This document shows positions 24,402-32,396 of a stretch of 36,578 nt of DNA, in pieces. The stretch comes from Demequina iriomotensis (GTDB taxonomy: Bacteria; Actinomycetota; Actinomycetes; Actinomycetales; Demequinaceae). The stretch spans positions 1 to 36,578 of the forward strand of contig NZ_BBME01000024.1 of the NCBI RefSeq assembly GCF_000971395.1, in the 5' to 3' direction. The notes under the pieces are model-generated. The model saw only the letters and a list, made by a program, of their open reading frames with translations, was not told the DNA's origin and did no database searches. The position numbers and the translations under genes are program-made. Every line of letters starts with the position of its first letter. Positions within the stretch are counted from its first letter, which is position 1.

Positions 24402-24827
24402 TCAGTCGCGGGACTCCTCGACCGCGACGACGGCACCCGCGCGCTCGAGGTCGGCGGCGACCTCCCGCGCTGCGGCCTCCGACAGTCGCCGACGAACGAT
24501 GAGCGGCGCGCCTCGGCGCATGGCCTCGCGCACGGTCCGCATCTGCGCCGGGTCGGCGCCCTCCGCGCGCGCGGCGGCGAGGACCAGGTCGGGCGTGTCG
24601 CCCCATGCGGCGACAGTCACGGTGAACGGGCCCGCCTCGCGTGCCACGGGTCCATGCGTGCGCGCGAGTCCGAGGAATCGCCGGATGGCGCCCTCGAGGA
24701 GCACGGGCGGCAGCACGAGGGCGACGGCGATCACCCAGATCGGAAGCACGGCGGACAGGACGGCGAGCATCGCGGCCCACACCACGATCCCGCCCAGCAC
24801 GATCGCCCAGCGCGCGCTCCGACCCAT
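24402..24827 (-). CDS. Membrane protein with a C-terminal ribosomal L7/L12-like domain
   Basis: The 141-residue product starts MGRSARWAIVLGGIVVWAAML and has two hydrophobic helices at about 8-24 and 26-44. Residues about 67-137 follow the pattern of the L7/L12 C-terminal domain: FTVTVAAWGDTPDLVLAAAR, VREAMRRGAPLIVRRRLSEAAAREVAADLERAGAVVAVE, that is strand, helix, helix and the closing LEEAGAxVxV-type strand. This domain also occurs outside ribosomes in actinobacterial membrane proteins. The role is unknown. The start is fixed by GGGAGGAG four to five bases upstream. Confidence 0.65.
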   Translation of the reverse strand: MGRSARWAIVLGGIVVWAAMLAVLSAVLPIWVIAVALVLPPVLLEGAIRRFLGLARTHGPVAREAGPFTVTVAAWGDTPDLVLAAARAEGADPAQMRTVREAMRRGAPLIVRRRLSEAAAREVAADLERAGAVVAVEESRD

Positions 24828-24881
24828 GCGGCTCCTCCCTCGAGTCCCGCTCGGCATCATAGGCAGGGCACGGCACCATCT

Positions 24882-24940
24882 CCGTCGGGATTGCTTGCCA
24901 TGACAAGTCTGGCGATTGCCATGGCAAGCAATCCCGGCGG
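24882..24940. repeat. 59-bp near-perfect inverted repeat, 21-bp arms
   Basis: The arms 24882-24902 and 24920-24940 pair over 21 bp with one mismatch; the core GGGATTGCTTGCCATG is perfect. The 17-base loop contains GATTGC and, with the arms, two direct copies of TTGCCATG. It lies 53 bp past the hppA stop and 54 bp before the next start on the same strand. It could be an hppA terminator, although no T-tract follows, or a dyad site for a regulator. Confidence 0.7.
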
Positions 24941-24993
24941 AAGGCACACCGTGGACGCTCCCCGAGAGGCGCGCCCACGGCGCCGCGCGTCGC

Positions 24994-27315
24994 CTACTGG
25001 AGCTCGACCGCGCGCTCCTCGCTGCCGTGGTGCTCCTCGGCCTCCGCCGCATCGGCCTCGCTCGCGATGCCGCCGGCGTGCGCGCGGCGCGACGCCATCG
25101 CGACCGCCGTCACCGCCACGATGCCCGCGACGCCGGCGATGACCGCGCGCAGCCACGGGTTGGCGTCGTCGCCGTAGGCGAGCATCACCACCGCGGGCGC
25201 GATGAGCAGCGCCACCAGGTTCATCACCTTGATGAGCGGGTTGATCGCGGGGCCGGCGGTGTCCTTGAACGGGTCGCCGACGGTGTCGCCGATGACCGTG
25301 GCCTCGTGGGCGGAGGAGTTCTTGCCGCCGTGGTGGCCGTCCTCGACGATCTTCTTGGCGTTGTCCCACGAGCCGCCCGCATTCGCGAGGAACACGGCCA
25401 TCAGCACGCCCGTGCCGATCGCCCCGGCGAGGAACCCGGCGAGCGCGCCCACGCCGAGCGAGAAGCCCACGAAGATCGGCGCCATCGCGGCCAGCAGACC
25501 CGGCGTCGCGAGCTCGCGCAGCGAGTCGCGCGTGCAGATATCGACCACGCGGCCGTACTCGGGCCGCTGCGTGTAGTCCATGATCCCGGGCATCTCGCGG
25601 AACTGGCGGCGCACCTCGAACACGATCGCGCCCGCCGCGCGCGTCACCGCGTCGATGGCGAGCCCCGAGAACAGGAACACCGTCGCGCCGCCGATGATGA
25701 CGCCGACGAGCGTGAGCGGATGGATGATCTCGTAGCTGAAGTCGGCCGCGGACGCGGCGGCGTCGGTAAGCGCGTTGGTCACCGCATCCGAGTACGAGCC
25801 GAACAGCGCCGTCGCCGCGAGCACCGCCGTCGCGATCGCGATGCCCTTGGTGATCGCCTTGGTCGTGTTGCCCACGGCATCGAGGTCGGTGAGCGTCTTC
25901 GCGGCCTCCTCGTCGACCTCGCCCGACATCTCGGCGATGCCCTGCGCGTTGTCGGACACCGGCCCGAAGGTGTCCATCGCGACGATCACCCCGACCGTCG
26001 TGAGCAGCCCGCAGCCCGCGAGCGCCACGAGGAACAGCGCGAGCGTGATCGAGCCGCCGGCGACCGCGAACAGCACCACCACCGCGCCCGCGATGACGGT
26101 CGCGGTGTACACCGCGGACTCGAGCCCCACGCCGATGCCCGCGAGCACCACGGTCGCGGCGCCGGTCAGCGACGTGCGCGCCACGCGTCGCGTGGGGCGC
26201 TGGGCGGTGTCGGTGAAGTAGCCCGTGATCCACAGGATGAGGCCCGCGAGACCGATCCCGACGAACACCGCCACGGTGGCGATGAGGCGCGGGTCGCCTG
26301 ACTCGTCGGCCACCGAGGCGCCGTCGAGGTCCGCGAAGGACGCCGGCAGGTAGACGAACGCGGCGACCGCCGCGAGCACCGCGCCGACCACGGCGGCGGT
26401 GTAGAAGCCACGGTTGATGGCCTTGAGGCCCGGCTCGTCCCCGCGGACCTTGGTGATGGCGACGCCGAGCGCGGCCACCAGCGCACCGATCGCGGTGACG
26501 ATGAGCGGGAACACCAGCCCCTGCTCGCCGAACGCCGCCTTGCCCAGGATGAGTGCCGCCACCAGCGTCACCGCGTAGGACTCGAACAGGTCCGCCGCCA
26601 TGCCGGCGCAGTCGCCCACGTTGTCGCCCACGTTGTCCGCGATGGTGGCGGCGTTGCGGGGGTCGTCCTCCGGGATGTGCTTCTCGACCTTGCCCACCAG
26701 GTCCGCGCCCACGTCCGCCGCCTTGGTGAAGATGCCGCCGCCCACGCGCATGAACATGGCGAGCAGAGCGGCACCGAAGCCGAAGCCCTCGAGCACGGCC
26801 GCCGCATCGTCCCGGTACAGGAACACCACGGCCGCCGCGCCGCCGAGGCCCATGCCGACCACCGACATCCCGACCGCACCTCCGGTGCGGAACGCGATAC
26901 GCGCGCCCTCGGCGCGCCCGCCCGCGCGGGTCGACGCCGAGGCCACGCGCACGTTGGCGCGCACCGCGAGCCACATGCCCATGTAGCCGATGGTCGCGGA
27001 GCAGCCGGCGCCCAGCAGGAAGAACAGCGACCGGCCGATGCGCACGCCCGCGTCGCCGGGCAGGAGGAACAGGAGCGCGAACACGAGCGCGGCGAACAGC
27101 GCGAGCGTGCGCAGCTGACGGCTGAGGTAGGCGGAGGCGCCCTCCTGGACGGCTGTCGCGATGTCGTTCATCTTCTCGGTGCCGTCGGGCGCCTTGAGCA
27201 CCTGGGCCCGCAGCAGCCATGAGGCCAGCAACGAGACGGCGGCGATGATCCCGATCACGACCACGATGGTGAGGCTCCCGGAGGTGACCTCGACGGCGGT
27301 GGCGGCTGCGTGCAT
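24994..27315 (-). CDS. hppA: K+-independent membrane-bound proton-translocating pyrophosphatase
   Basis: The 773-residue integral membrane enzyme hydrolyses pyrophosphate and pumps H+. It has about 16 hydrophobic segments and the hallmark catalytic loop DVGADLVGKVEKHIPEDD (201-218) with NVGDNVGDCAGMAADLFESY (228-247). The subclass motif is GNTTKAITKG (482-491): K486 and T489 are the residues of the K+-independent type, where K+-dependent enzymes have A and G or A. The ATG follows GGGAGGAC. It stands near a sigma factor gene that reads away from it. TAGAGT on the minus strand (complement of 27377-27382) is a candidate -10. Confidence 0.95.
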   Translation of the reverse strand: MHAAATAVEVTSGSLTIVVVIGIIAAVSLLASWLLRAQVLKAPDGTEKMNDIATAVQEGASAYLSRQLRTLALFAALVFALLFLLPGDAGVRIGRSLFFLLGAGCSATIGYMGMWLAVRANVRVASASTRAGGRAEGARIAFRTGGAVGMSVVGMGLGGAAAVVFLYRDDAAAVLEGFGFGAALLAMFMRVGGGIFTKAADVGADLVGKVEKHIPEDDPRNAATIADNVGDNVGDCAGMAADLFESYAVTLVAALILGKAAFGEQGLVFPLIVTAIGALVAALGVAITKVRGDEPGLKAINRGFYTAAVVGAVLAAVAAFVYLPASFADLDGASVADESGDPRLIATVAVFVGIGLAGLILWITGYFTDTAQRPTRRVARTSLTGAATVVLAGIGVGLESAVYTATVIAGAVVVLFAVAGGSITLALFLVALAGCGLLTTVGVIVAMDTFGPVSDNAQGIAEMSGEVDEEAAKTLTDLDAVGNTTKAITKGIAIATAVLAATALFGSYSDAVTNALTDAAASAADFSYEIIHPLTLVGVIIGGATVFLFSGLAIDAVTRAAGAIVFEVRRQFREMPGIMDYTQRPEYGRVVDICTRDSLRELATPGLLAAMAPIFVGFSLGVGALAGFLAGAIGTGVLMAVFLANAGGSWDNAKKIVEDGHHGGKNSSAHEATVIGDTVGDPFKDTAGPAINPLIKVMNLVALLIAPAVVMLAYGDDANPWLRAVIAGVAGIVAVTAVAMASRRAHAGGIASEADAAEAEEHHGSEERAVELQ

Positions 27316-27376
27316 ACGTCCTCCCTGACGTCTCCCTGACGCGACGTCGTTGTCGCGCCCGCGAGGGGTATTCGCC

Positions 27377-27382
27377 ACTCTA
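27377..27382 (-). promoter_or_regulatory. Candidate hppA -10 box
   Basis: TAGAGT on the minus strand 61 bp before the hppA start; the same hexamer is used before the ClC and HAD genes. The -35 is not clear. Confidence 0.4.
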
Positions 27383-27414
27383 GGTGAAGAGGACCCGCCG
27401 TGGACGGTGCGCCC

Positions 27415-27441
27415 CAACGTTTCCGCGGGCGCGCGCGTCGA
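27415..27441 (+). promoter_or_regulatory. Candidate ECF-type promoter of the sigma factor gene
   Basis: CAACGT (27415-27420), a 15-base spacer and CGTCGA (27436-27441) resemble ECF sigma promoters, with an AAC-type -35 and a CGTC-type -10, placed 31 bp before the sigma ATG. Many ECF sigma genes are autoregulated, so self-control is inferred. Confidence 0.4.
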
Positions 27442-27472
27442 TACTGCGAGGCACGACGAGGTGGGGGACGCG

Positions 27473-28015
27473 ATGAGCGACTGGCGAGACACGATGGCGC
27501 AGCTGATGCGCGACCGCGAGCGCGCGCTGCTGGGCTACGCCTACCTCGTGTGCGGCGACGGCCACGTCGCGCAGGACCTGGTCCAGGACGCGCTGGTGCG
27601 CACGTTCTCGCATCCCCGCCCGGGCCTCACCACCGCGAAGGCCGAGGCGTACGTGCGCCGGGCCATCACCACCACATACATCGACGGGTACCGGCGCGAG
27701 CAGCGCTGGCGGCGCGTCCAGCACCTGTTCCGGCCCGCGACCGAGGCGATCGACCCGCTCGCGGGGGTCGAGGCCGGGGCCGACGTGCTCGAGGCGCTGG
27801 CCACGCTCGCGCCGCGGGAGCGGGCCTGCGTGGTCCTGAGGTTCTTCGACGACCTCACGGTGCCGGACATCGCTCACCACCTGGGCCTCGCGCCCGGCTC
27901 GGTGAAGCGGTACCTGCACGATGCGTTGGCGCGGCTCGAGCTGCTGCTCGGCCCGCTCGAGGAGCAGGTGGAGGCGACCGAGGTCGCCGCCCACCGACGG
28001 AAGGAAGGCGAGTGA
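27473..28015 (+). CDS. ECF RNA polymerase sigma factor, SigE family
   Basis: The 180-residue product has region 2 (ALLGYAYLVCGDGHVAQDLVQDALVRTF, then AYVRRAITTTYIDGYRREQRW) and region 4 (LATLAPRERACVVLRFFDDLTVPDIAHHLGLAPGSVKRYLHDALARLE) and no others, as expected of an extracytoplasmic-function sigma factor; it is closest to the actinobacterial SigE-like group. It would direct polymerase to its own promoter set in response to a signal held by the next gene product. GGGGGA lies about six bases upstream of the ATG. Its stop (TGA) is one base before the ATG of the partner gene. Confidence 0.9.
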   Translation: MSDWRDTMAQLMRDRERALLGYAYLVCGDGHVAQDLVQDALVRTFSHPRPGLTTAKAEAYVRRAITTTYIDGYRREQRWRRVQHLFRPATEAIDPLAGVEAGADVLEALATLAPRERACVVLRFFDDLTVPDIAHHLGLAPGSVKRYLHDALARLELLLGPLEEQVEATEVAAHRRKEGE

Positions 28016-28016
28016 C

Positions 28017-29804
28017 ATGAGGCTCTCGGATGCGCTGAGGAGCGCTGCGGACCGCGCCCCGCTGGACGGGATCGAGGTCGACACCTCGCGGGCCCGGCGC
28101 CGGGCCGCCACCCAGCGCGGGCTGCGCATGGGGGCGAACGGCACGCTCGCCGGCGGCATGGTCGTGGTGCTCGGCTTCGGGATCTCCGGCGCCGTGGGCG
28201 CCGCGTCCAGCATGTCGAGCGCGGACGATGCGGCGCGCGAGGAGGCCGCGGTCGCTCAGGACGATGCGGCCGGCGGGTCCGCCGACATGGGCGGCATGGC
28301 TCCCGAGGCCGCCGGCGGAGGCGCCGCGTCGTCCGCGCTCGCCTGGGGCGTCTGCGGCGAGGCGCTCCCGGACGTGGGCGGCGACGGCGCCGACCCGGTC
28401 GCACGGATCGACGCGAACGTCACCTCGCCCGAGGTGTCGGACGGGGTCATCGGCTTCGAGGCGGGTCTGGCCTCGGGCCTCGACGCGACGTACGAGACGT
28501 TCGGGATCTCCGGCGTGGTCCTGTGGGACGGCATCGTCGTCGCGACGGTGCCGGACGCGGCGGACGTGCCCGCGGAGGCGTACGCGGGCCAGCTCATGTC
28601 CGACGCGATCGGCATGGAGATGCGGGAGGCGGCGCTGCAGAACTGCTGGGACGGCGCCGCGCTGCCCGCGGGCGACTACACGCTCGTGCTCACACAGGAG
28701 CTGTGGAACGTGTCGACGGAGGCCTTCGAGGACGTGCCCGAGCCGGCACCGTCCGACGGCGCGGGCACGGACGATGCGGCGACCGACGGCGACGTGACCG
28801 ACGGCGACGCCGCGACGTCGGGGATCGCGGCCGACGCCTCGTTCCGCCTGGTGAGCGAGCCGCTGGCGTTCTCCGTCGCCGGGGATGCGGTCGAGGACCC
28901 GTTCGGCGCATACCTCGGCACGGTCGACGAGCCGAAGCCGGACCCGCGTCCCGCCGAGCCGAGCACCACCGTCCCCGACGGAGCGCTCGACCCGGCGACC
29001 GCGCGCGACCTCTACGCCGCCGGCCTCGTCGGCGCGTGGGACATGGCGCCCGGCACCCAGCGGTGGACCGTGACGGGCGACTCGACGGGGCGGCTCGCGG
29101 CCACCTGGTACGGGTGCGGGAGCGACGAGGGCGTGTTCCCGGCGCGCTCGGCGCAGATGGACCTGCTCCGCGTGGACGTCGACGCGCCGGCCTCCATCGA
29201 CGTGAGCTACGGCTGGGTGGTCGAGAACAATCCCGAGCTGCACGCGTCGCTCGCCAACGTCTCGGAATGGGATCTCGCCCAGTTCTGGGGGATGTCCGAG
29301 CTGCGGCTCGTGCTGGTGCGGGACGGCCGCGTGGTCGCCGAGACCTACGCGGTGAACCCCGAGCGCGACGCCTATGCGATCGACGTGGCCACGGCCGCAC
29401 GCGAGGGCGCTGCCTCGAGCGAGGCGCTCGGCCTGGACGGCATGCTGCCCTCGGGTGGTTCCGCGGCCGGCACCTTCCTGTGGCGCGACGTCAACGGCTG
29501 CTGGACCGACACGGGCTCCGCCGACGTCGCCCCCGGCACGTACACCCTGCTCGCGTCCCACTACCTGACGGTGGGCGGCGGCACGGTGACCATGGTGGAG
29601 GACTGGACCGAGGGCGGCGTGGTCGACGAGTCGTGGTCCACGGACGGCGGCGGCGATGTCGACCTGGGCGGCGCGACGTCGGGGGTCGCGGGGTCGACCG
29701 CGGGCGCCGATGCCGCGATGCCGGTCGCGCCCGACGCGTACGACACGTACGACGCGGTGGACTTCGAGGTCTGGACCTCGCTGGGGACGGTGACCGTGCG
29801 CTGA
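28017..29804 (+). CDS. Single-pass membrane protein, probable anti-sigma partner
   Basis: The 595-residue product begins with about 38 cytoplasmic residues rich in R and A (SRARRRAATQRGLR), one membrane helix (about 42-64) and a large outer part of over 500 residues with T/D/A/G-rich linkers and two similar beta-rich regions (WDGAALPAGDYTLVLTQE and TGSADVAPGTYTLLASHY). The order sigma gene then membrane protein with a one-base gap is typical of anti-sigma factors, but no zinc anti-sigma motif (HxxxCxxC) is present and the cytoplasmic part is very short. The role is thus inferred from context. Three copies of the repeated 10-mer lie inside it, all coding DDA. Confidence 0.65.
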   Translation: MRLSDALRSAADRAPLDGIEVDTSRARRRAATQRGLRMGANGTLAGGMVVVLGFGISGAVGAASSMSSADDAAREEAAVAQDDAAGGSADMGGMAPEAAGGGAASSALAWGVCGEALPDVGGDGADPVARIDANVTSPEVSDGVIGFEAGLASGLDATYETFGISGVVLWDGIVVATVPDAADVPAEAYAGQLMSDAIGMEMREAALQNCWDGAALPAGDYTLVLTQELWNVSTEAFEDVPEPAPSDGAGTDDAATDGDVTDGDAATSGIAADASFRLVSEPLAFSVAGDAVEDPFGAYLGTVDEPKPDPRPAEPSTTVPDGALDPATARDLYAAGLVGAWDMAPGTQRWTVTGDSTGRLAATWYGCGSDEGVFPARSAQMDLLRVDVDAPASIDVSYGWVVENNPELHASLANVSEWDLAQFWGMSELRLVLVRDGRVVAETYAVNPERDAYAIDVATAAREGAASSEALGLDGMLPSGGSAAGTFLWRDVNGCWTDTGSADVAPGTYTLLASHYLTVGGGTVTMVEDWTEGGVVDESWSTDGGGDVDLGGATSGVAGSTAGADAAMPVAPDAYDTYDAVDFEVWTSLGTVTVR

Positions 29805-29815
29805 GCGCCCGGAAC

Positions 29816-29856
29816 CCTCGCAGGCGCGCCCGGCCACGCCGGGCGCGCCTGCGAGG
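29816..29856 (+). terminator. Strong terminator hairpin after the anti-sigma candidate
   Basis: CCTCGCAGGCGCGCCCGG (29816-29833) pairs perfectly over 18 bp with 29839-29856 around a five-base loop, CCACG. It starts 11 bp after the stop codon and has a short following TTGC only. It isolates the sigma operon from the region beyond. Confidence 0.75.
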
Positions 29857-29982
29857 TTGCACCTGTGGGAAATGTCACACTTTACGTAGGGAAGGCCCGA
29901 CACGCCCCACGCTGTTATGGAACCGTGATGGTCTTGCCGTATTGAATCGGCGACGAAGGCGCCACCGTCGGCGCCCATAAGT

Positions 29983-30071
29983 TTCCTGGCAGCGGCACGA
30001 TCCCTCAGCCGTCCGGTGCCAGGAATACGTCGGCGGCGGCCCGACCCCCCTCAGCCCGGGCCGCCGCCGAC
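29983..30071 (+). ncRNA. Candidate structured RNA, 6C-like, at the 3' end of the tad cluster
   Basis: Two stem-loops stand 3 bp apart. The first has TTCCTGGCA (29983-29991) paired with TGCCAGGAA (30017-30025); the second has a perfect 15-bp stem (30029-30043 with 30057-30071) and the loop ACCCCCCTCAGCC. The first loop holds the related ATCCCTCAGCC. The actinobacterial 6C RNA class is defined by two hairpins with C-rich loops, and its Mycobacterium tuberculosis member B11 lies beside the tad/HAD locus. Here the first loop has only three C in a row and the last hairpin overlaps the end of the leftward tad gene. The AT-richer stretch 29857-29982 just before may hold its promoter. Confidence 0.4.
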
Positions 30072-30440
30072 ACCCTTCCATCCGGCCCGCGCGCGACCGT
30101 CGCCGCCGGCCACCGCGGCCTCGACGGTCACCGGTCCGTCCGCCGCGACCTCGCACCTCGCGAGCGCGCCGCCCGCGACGGTCACGGCTCGCCGCGCCGC
30201 CGCGCAGGCCGCCGCAGGGTCGGGCGGCAGGCCCCGCGCCGCGGTCTCGCGCGTGACGGCGGCGCCTGCGAGAGCGCCCGCGTCGGCCGCCGCCTGCGCC
30301 TGCGCCGTCGCGGACAGGTGCGCGAGCCCCGCGGCGAGCATCAGCACCGCCACCATCGCGCCCACCGCGATCCCGAGCGCAGCCACGGTGCCGGCTCCCG
30401 CATCGTCGGGCGGAGGCGTGCGCGCGGTCGGCGCGCTCAC
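30051..30440 (-). CDS. TadE-like secreted/membrane protein (Rv3654c type)
   Basis: The 129-residue product starts with GTG inside the stop of the gene before it (GTGA). It has a short hydrophilic N-terminus ending DDAGAGTVAALG, one hydrophobic helix (about 17-40) and then AQAQAAADAGALAGA, the pattern of the TadE-like proteins found at the end of actinobacterial tad clusters (Rv3654c family). A small cysteine pair (AACAAARR, ARCEVAA) follows. These are minor pilin-like parts of the Flp pilus or its secretion machine. Confidence 0.75.
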   Translation of the reverse strand: MSAPTARTPPPDDAGAGTVAALGIAVGAMVAVLMLAAGLAHLSATAQAQAAADAGALAGAAVTRETAARGLPPDPAAACAAARRAVTVAGGALARCEVAADGPVTVEAAVAGGDGRARAGWKGVGGGPG

Positions 30441-30772
30441 CGTGCCGCGGCCTCGACGGGGACCGCCGCACGCGCCTCGCGCGCCCCCCATGGCCAGCCC
30501 AGCTCGGCCTCGACCACGACCTCGACCCAGCCCTCGGAGCGTGCGACGGCGACCTGCACCGGCCGCCCCACCGCACGCGCCGCGGCCGCCTCGCCCGCCC
30601 CGTCCCCCTCGATGGCGGCCGTGCGCGCCCCCGCGAGAGCCGCCGCCGGCAGCGCCAGGCCGAGCGCGGCGGCCTGCACCGCCGCGAGCATCCACGCGAG
30701 CACGACGACCACGGCCGGCAGCGCGAGCGCGAGCTCGAGAGCCGCCGATCCGCGGTCGCCGCCCCGGCTCAT
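30437..30772 (-). CDS. TadE-family pseudopilin (Rv3655c type)
   Basis: The 111-residue product has a short charged lead MSRGGDRG followed by SAALELALALPAVVVVLAWMLAAVQ, the glycine plus hydrophobic helix with a glutamate at position +5 that a prepilin peptidase can cut. The remaining 75 residues are outside. TadE proteins are pseudopilins needed to build Flp pili. The ATG overlaps the stop of the pilin gene (ATGA). Confidence 0.82.
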   Translation of the reverse strand: MSRGGDRGSAALELALALPAVVVVLAWMLAAVQAAALGLALPAAALAGARTAAIEGDGAGEAAAARAVGRPVQVAVARSEGWVEVVVEAELGWPWGAREARAAVPVEAAAR

Positions 30773-30930
30773 CCGCCGAGCGCCCCACGCAGGATCCCGA
30801 CCAGCAGGCCGCGCACCTCGTCGGACTTGAGGATGATCACGAGCAGGCCCGCGAAGCCTGCGGCCGCGACCGTCACGAGCGCGTACTCGACCGTGGCCAT
30901 CCCCTCGTCACCGTTGAGATCCCCTTCCAT
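30769..30930 (-). CDS. Flp-type pilin (DUF4244 / Rv3656c type)
   Basis: The 53-residue product is the major pilin candidate: a ten-residue lead MEGDLNGDEG, then MATVEYALVTVAAAGFAGLLVIILKS, which matches the Flp processing site (G before M/A-T-V-E-Y) and hydrophobic helix, and a short end. GGAGAGG lies four bases before the ATG. It is first in a three-gene overlapped unit with the two TadE-like genes. The motor and platform genes of the same system lie 1.5 kb away on the same strand beyond a ClC gene, so this unit probably has its own promoter. Confidence 0.88.
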   Translation of the reverse strand: MEGDLNGDEGMATVEYALVTVAAAGFAGLLVIILKSDEVRGLLVGILRGALGG

Positions 30931-31047
30931 CACCTCTCCTTTCTCGTGGTCCAGCCAGGCTTCCCTCGCGGGCCGGGCCGTGCATCGTGCGGCCGCGAAC
31001 CTGCGGAGACGTCGGCCGTCGACGGGACCGGGGACAACGCCTCGCCC

Positions 31048-31053
31048 TAGAGT
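31048..31053 (+). promoter_or_regulatory. Candidate -10 box of the ClC gene
   Basis: TAGAGT lies 50 bp before the ATG; a leader with GAGGGGG before the start follows. The -35 is not clear. The gap between this gene and the divergent pilin gene is 173 bp. Confidence 0.4.
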
Positions 31054-31103
31054 GACGAGGGAGGCCCCATCGGGCCCCACGCCGCCGCTCTCCGAGGGGG
31101 ACC

Positions 31104-32396
31104 ATGTCGGACAACTCCAGCCCCGGTGCAGGGGCGCTCGCGCTCGCCGCGGTGCCCGCCGCGGTGGTGGGCGTCGCATCGGCCCTCATCCTGTTCGGCG
31201 TCGACGCGATCGCGGAGGTGCTCCACCACGCGTGGTGGGAGGAGCTGCCGCACCTGCTCGGCGTCGACGGCGAGGCGCGCTGGTGGGCCGCGCTCATCCT
31301 CACGGTCACGGGCGCGCTCGTCGGCCTCACCCTGTGGAAGGCACCCGGCCACGGCGGCCACGACACCGCGACCGTCGACCTGGTCTCGCCGCCCCTGCCG
31401 CTCCGGGCCCTTCCCGGCGTCGCCATCGCGCTCATCCTGGGGCTCGCGGGCGGCGTGAGCCTCGGCCCCGAGGGGCCCATCATCATGATCGCGACCGGCC
31501 TCACCGTGCTCGCGTACCGCCGGTTCCTGCCGAGCGTGCCGGTGCCGGCCGTGCTCATGATCTCCACGGCCGCGATGCTGGGCGCGATGCTCGGCACGCC
31601 GGTCGCCTCGGCGCTGGTGCTGACCTCCGTCATGGGCGGGACGCAGGGCGGCCAGCTCTGGGACCGGCTCTTCGCGCCGCTGGTCGCCGCGGGCACGGGC
31701 GCCGTCACCTACCACCTGCTCGGCGGCGCCTCGTGGGACATGGGCCTGCCGTCCTACGAGGCCGCGTGGCCGGACCTCCTCACCGCCTCGCTGATCGCGA
31801 CCGCCGGCGCCGCCGTCGGCGCGCTCGCCGCCTACGCCTTCGCGCCGGCGCACCGCCTCTCGCGCCGGTTGCGCCACCCCCTCGCCTACGCGACCGTGGG
31901 CGGCCTGCTGCTCGGCGGCCTCGCGCTCATCGGCGGCCAGATCACCATGTTCAAGGGCGCCGAGCAGACGGCGGAGATCCTTGCCGAGCGCGACGACTAC
32001 GGCATCGCCGCGCTCGCCCTCATCGTGGTGGTCAAGCTCGCCGCGATCGTCGTGTCCGGGGCCTCGGGCTTTCGCGGCGGACGCATCTTCCCGGCGATGT
32101 TCACGGGCGTCGCGTTCGGGTTGCTCGGCCACGCGATCATGCCCAGCGTGCCGCTCACGCTCGCGGTCGCCGCCGGGGTGCTCGGCGTGCTCTTCGCCGT
32201 CGGACGAGACGGGTGGATCTCGCTCTTCGGTGCCGTGCTCATCAGCGGCAGCGCGACGGTGCTCCCCGTCCTCTGCATCGCGGTCCTGCCGGTGTGGCTG
32301 CTGCTGACCCGGGTGCCCCACATGCTGGTCCACGAGCACGGCGACCCCCAAGAGACGCCGGCCGCCCCGGAGGCGAGCCGCGAGGACGCGCGCTAA
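31104..32396 (+). CDS. ClC-family chloride channel or transporter
   Basis: The 430-residue membrane protein has ten or more hydrophobic segments and the ClC signatures: GVSLGPEGP (117-125), a form of GREGP with the gating glutamate E123, and GFRGGRIFPAMFTGVAFG (the GxFxP anion site, about 321-338). The first family motif GSGIP is not seen. It probably moves chloride or another anion, perhaps in exchange with H+. The ATG has GAGGGGG seven bases upstream. It stands inside the tad cluster on the opposite strand; its TAA overlaps the TAG of the platform gene tail to tail by four bases. Confidence 0.87.
   Translation: MSDNSSPGAGALALAAVPAAVVGVASALILFGVDAIAEVLHHAWWEELPHLLGVDGEARWWAALILTVTGALVGLTLWKAPGHGGHDTATVDLVSPPLPLRALPGVAIALILGLAGGVSLGPEGPIIMIATGLTVLAYRRFLPSVPVPAVLMISTAAMLGAMLGTPVASALVLTSVMGGTQGGQLWDRLFAPLVAAGTGAVTYHLLGGASWDMGLPSYEAAWPDLLTASLIATAGAAVGALAAYAFAPAHRLSRRLRHPLAYATVGGLLLGGLALIGGQITMFKGAEQTAEILAERDDYGIAALALIVVVKLAAIVVSGASGFRGGRIFPAMFTGVAFGLLGHAIMPSVPLTLAVAAGVLGVLFAVGRDGWISLFGAVLISGSATVLPVLCIAVLPVWLLLTRVPHMLVHEHGDPQETPAAPEASREDAR

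Noticed and set aside
30029..30071. Second hairpin at the tad 3' end as a plain terminator only
   Set aside because: It could stop transcription, but the pairing with a neighbouring hairpin that has a related loop, and the C-run, favour listing it as part of an RNA candidate; the terminator reading is not excluded.
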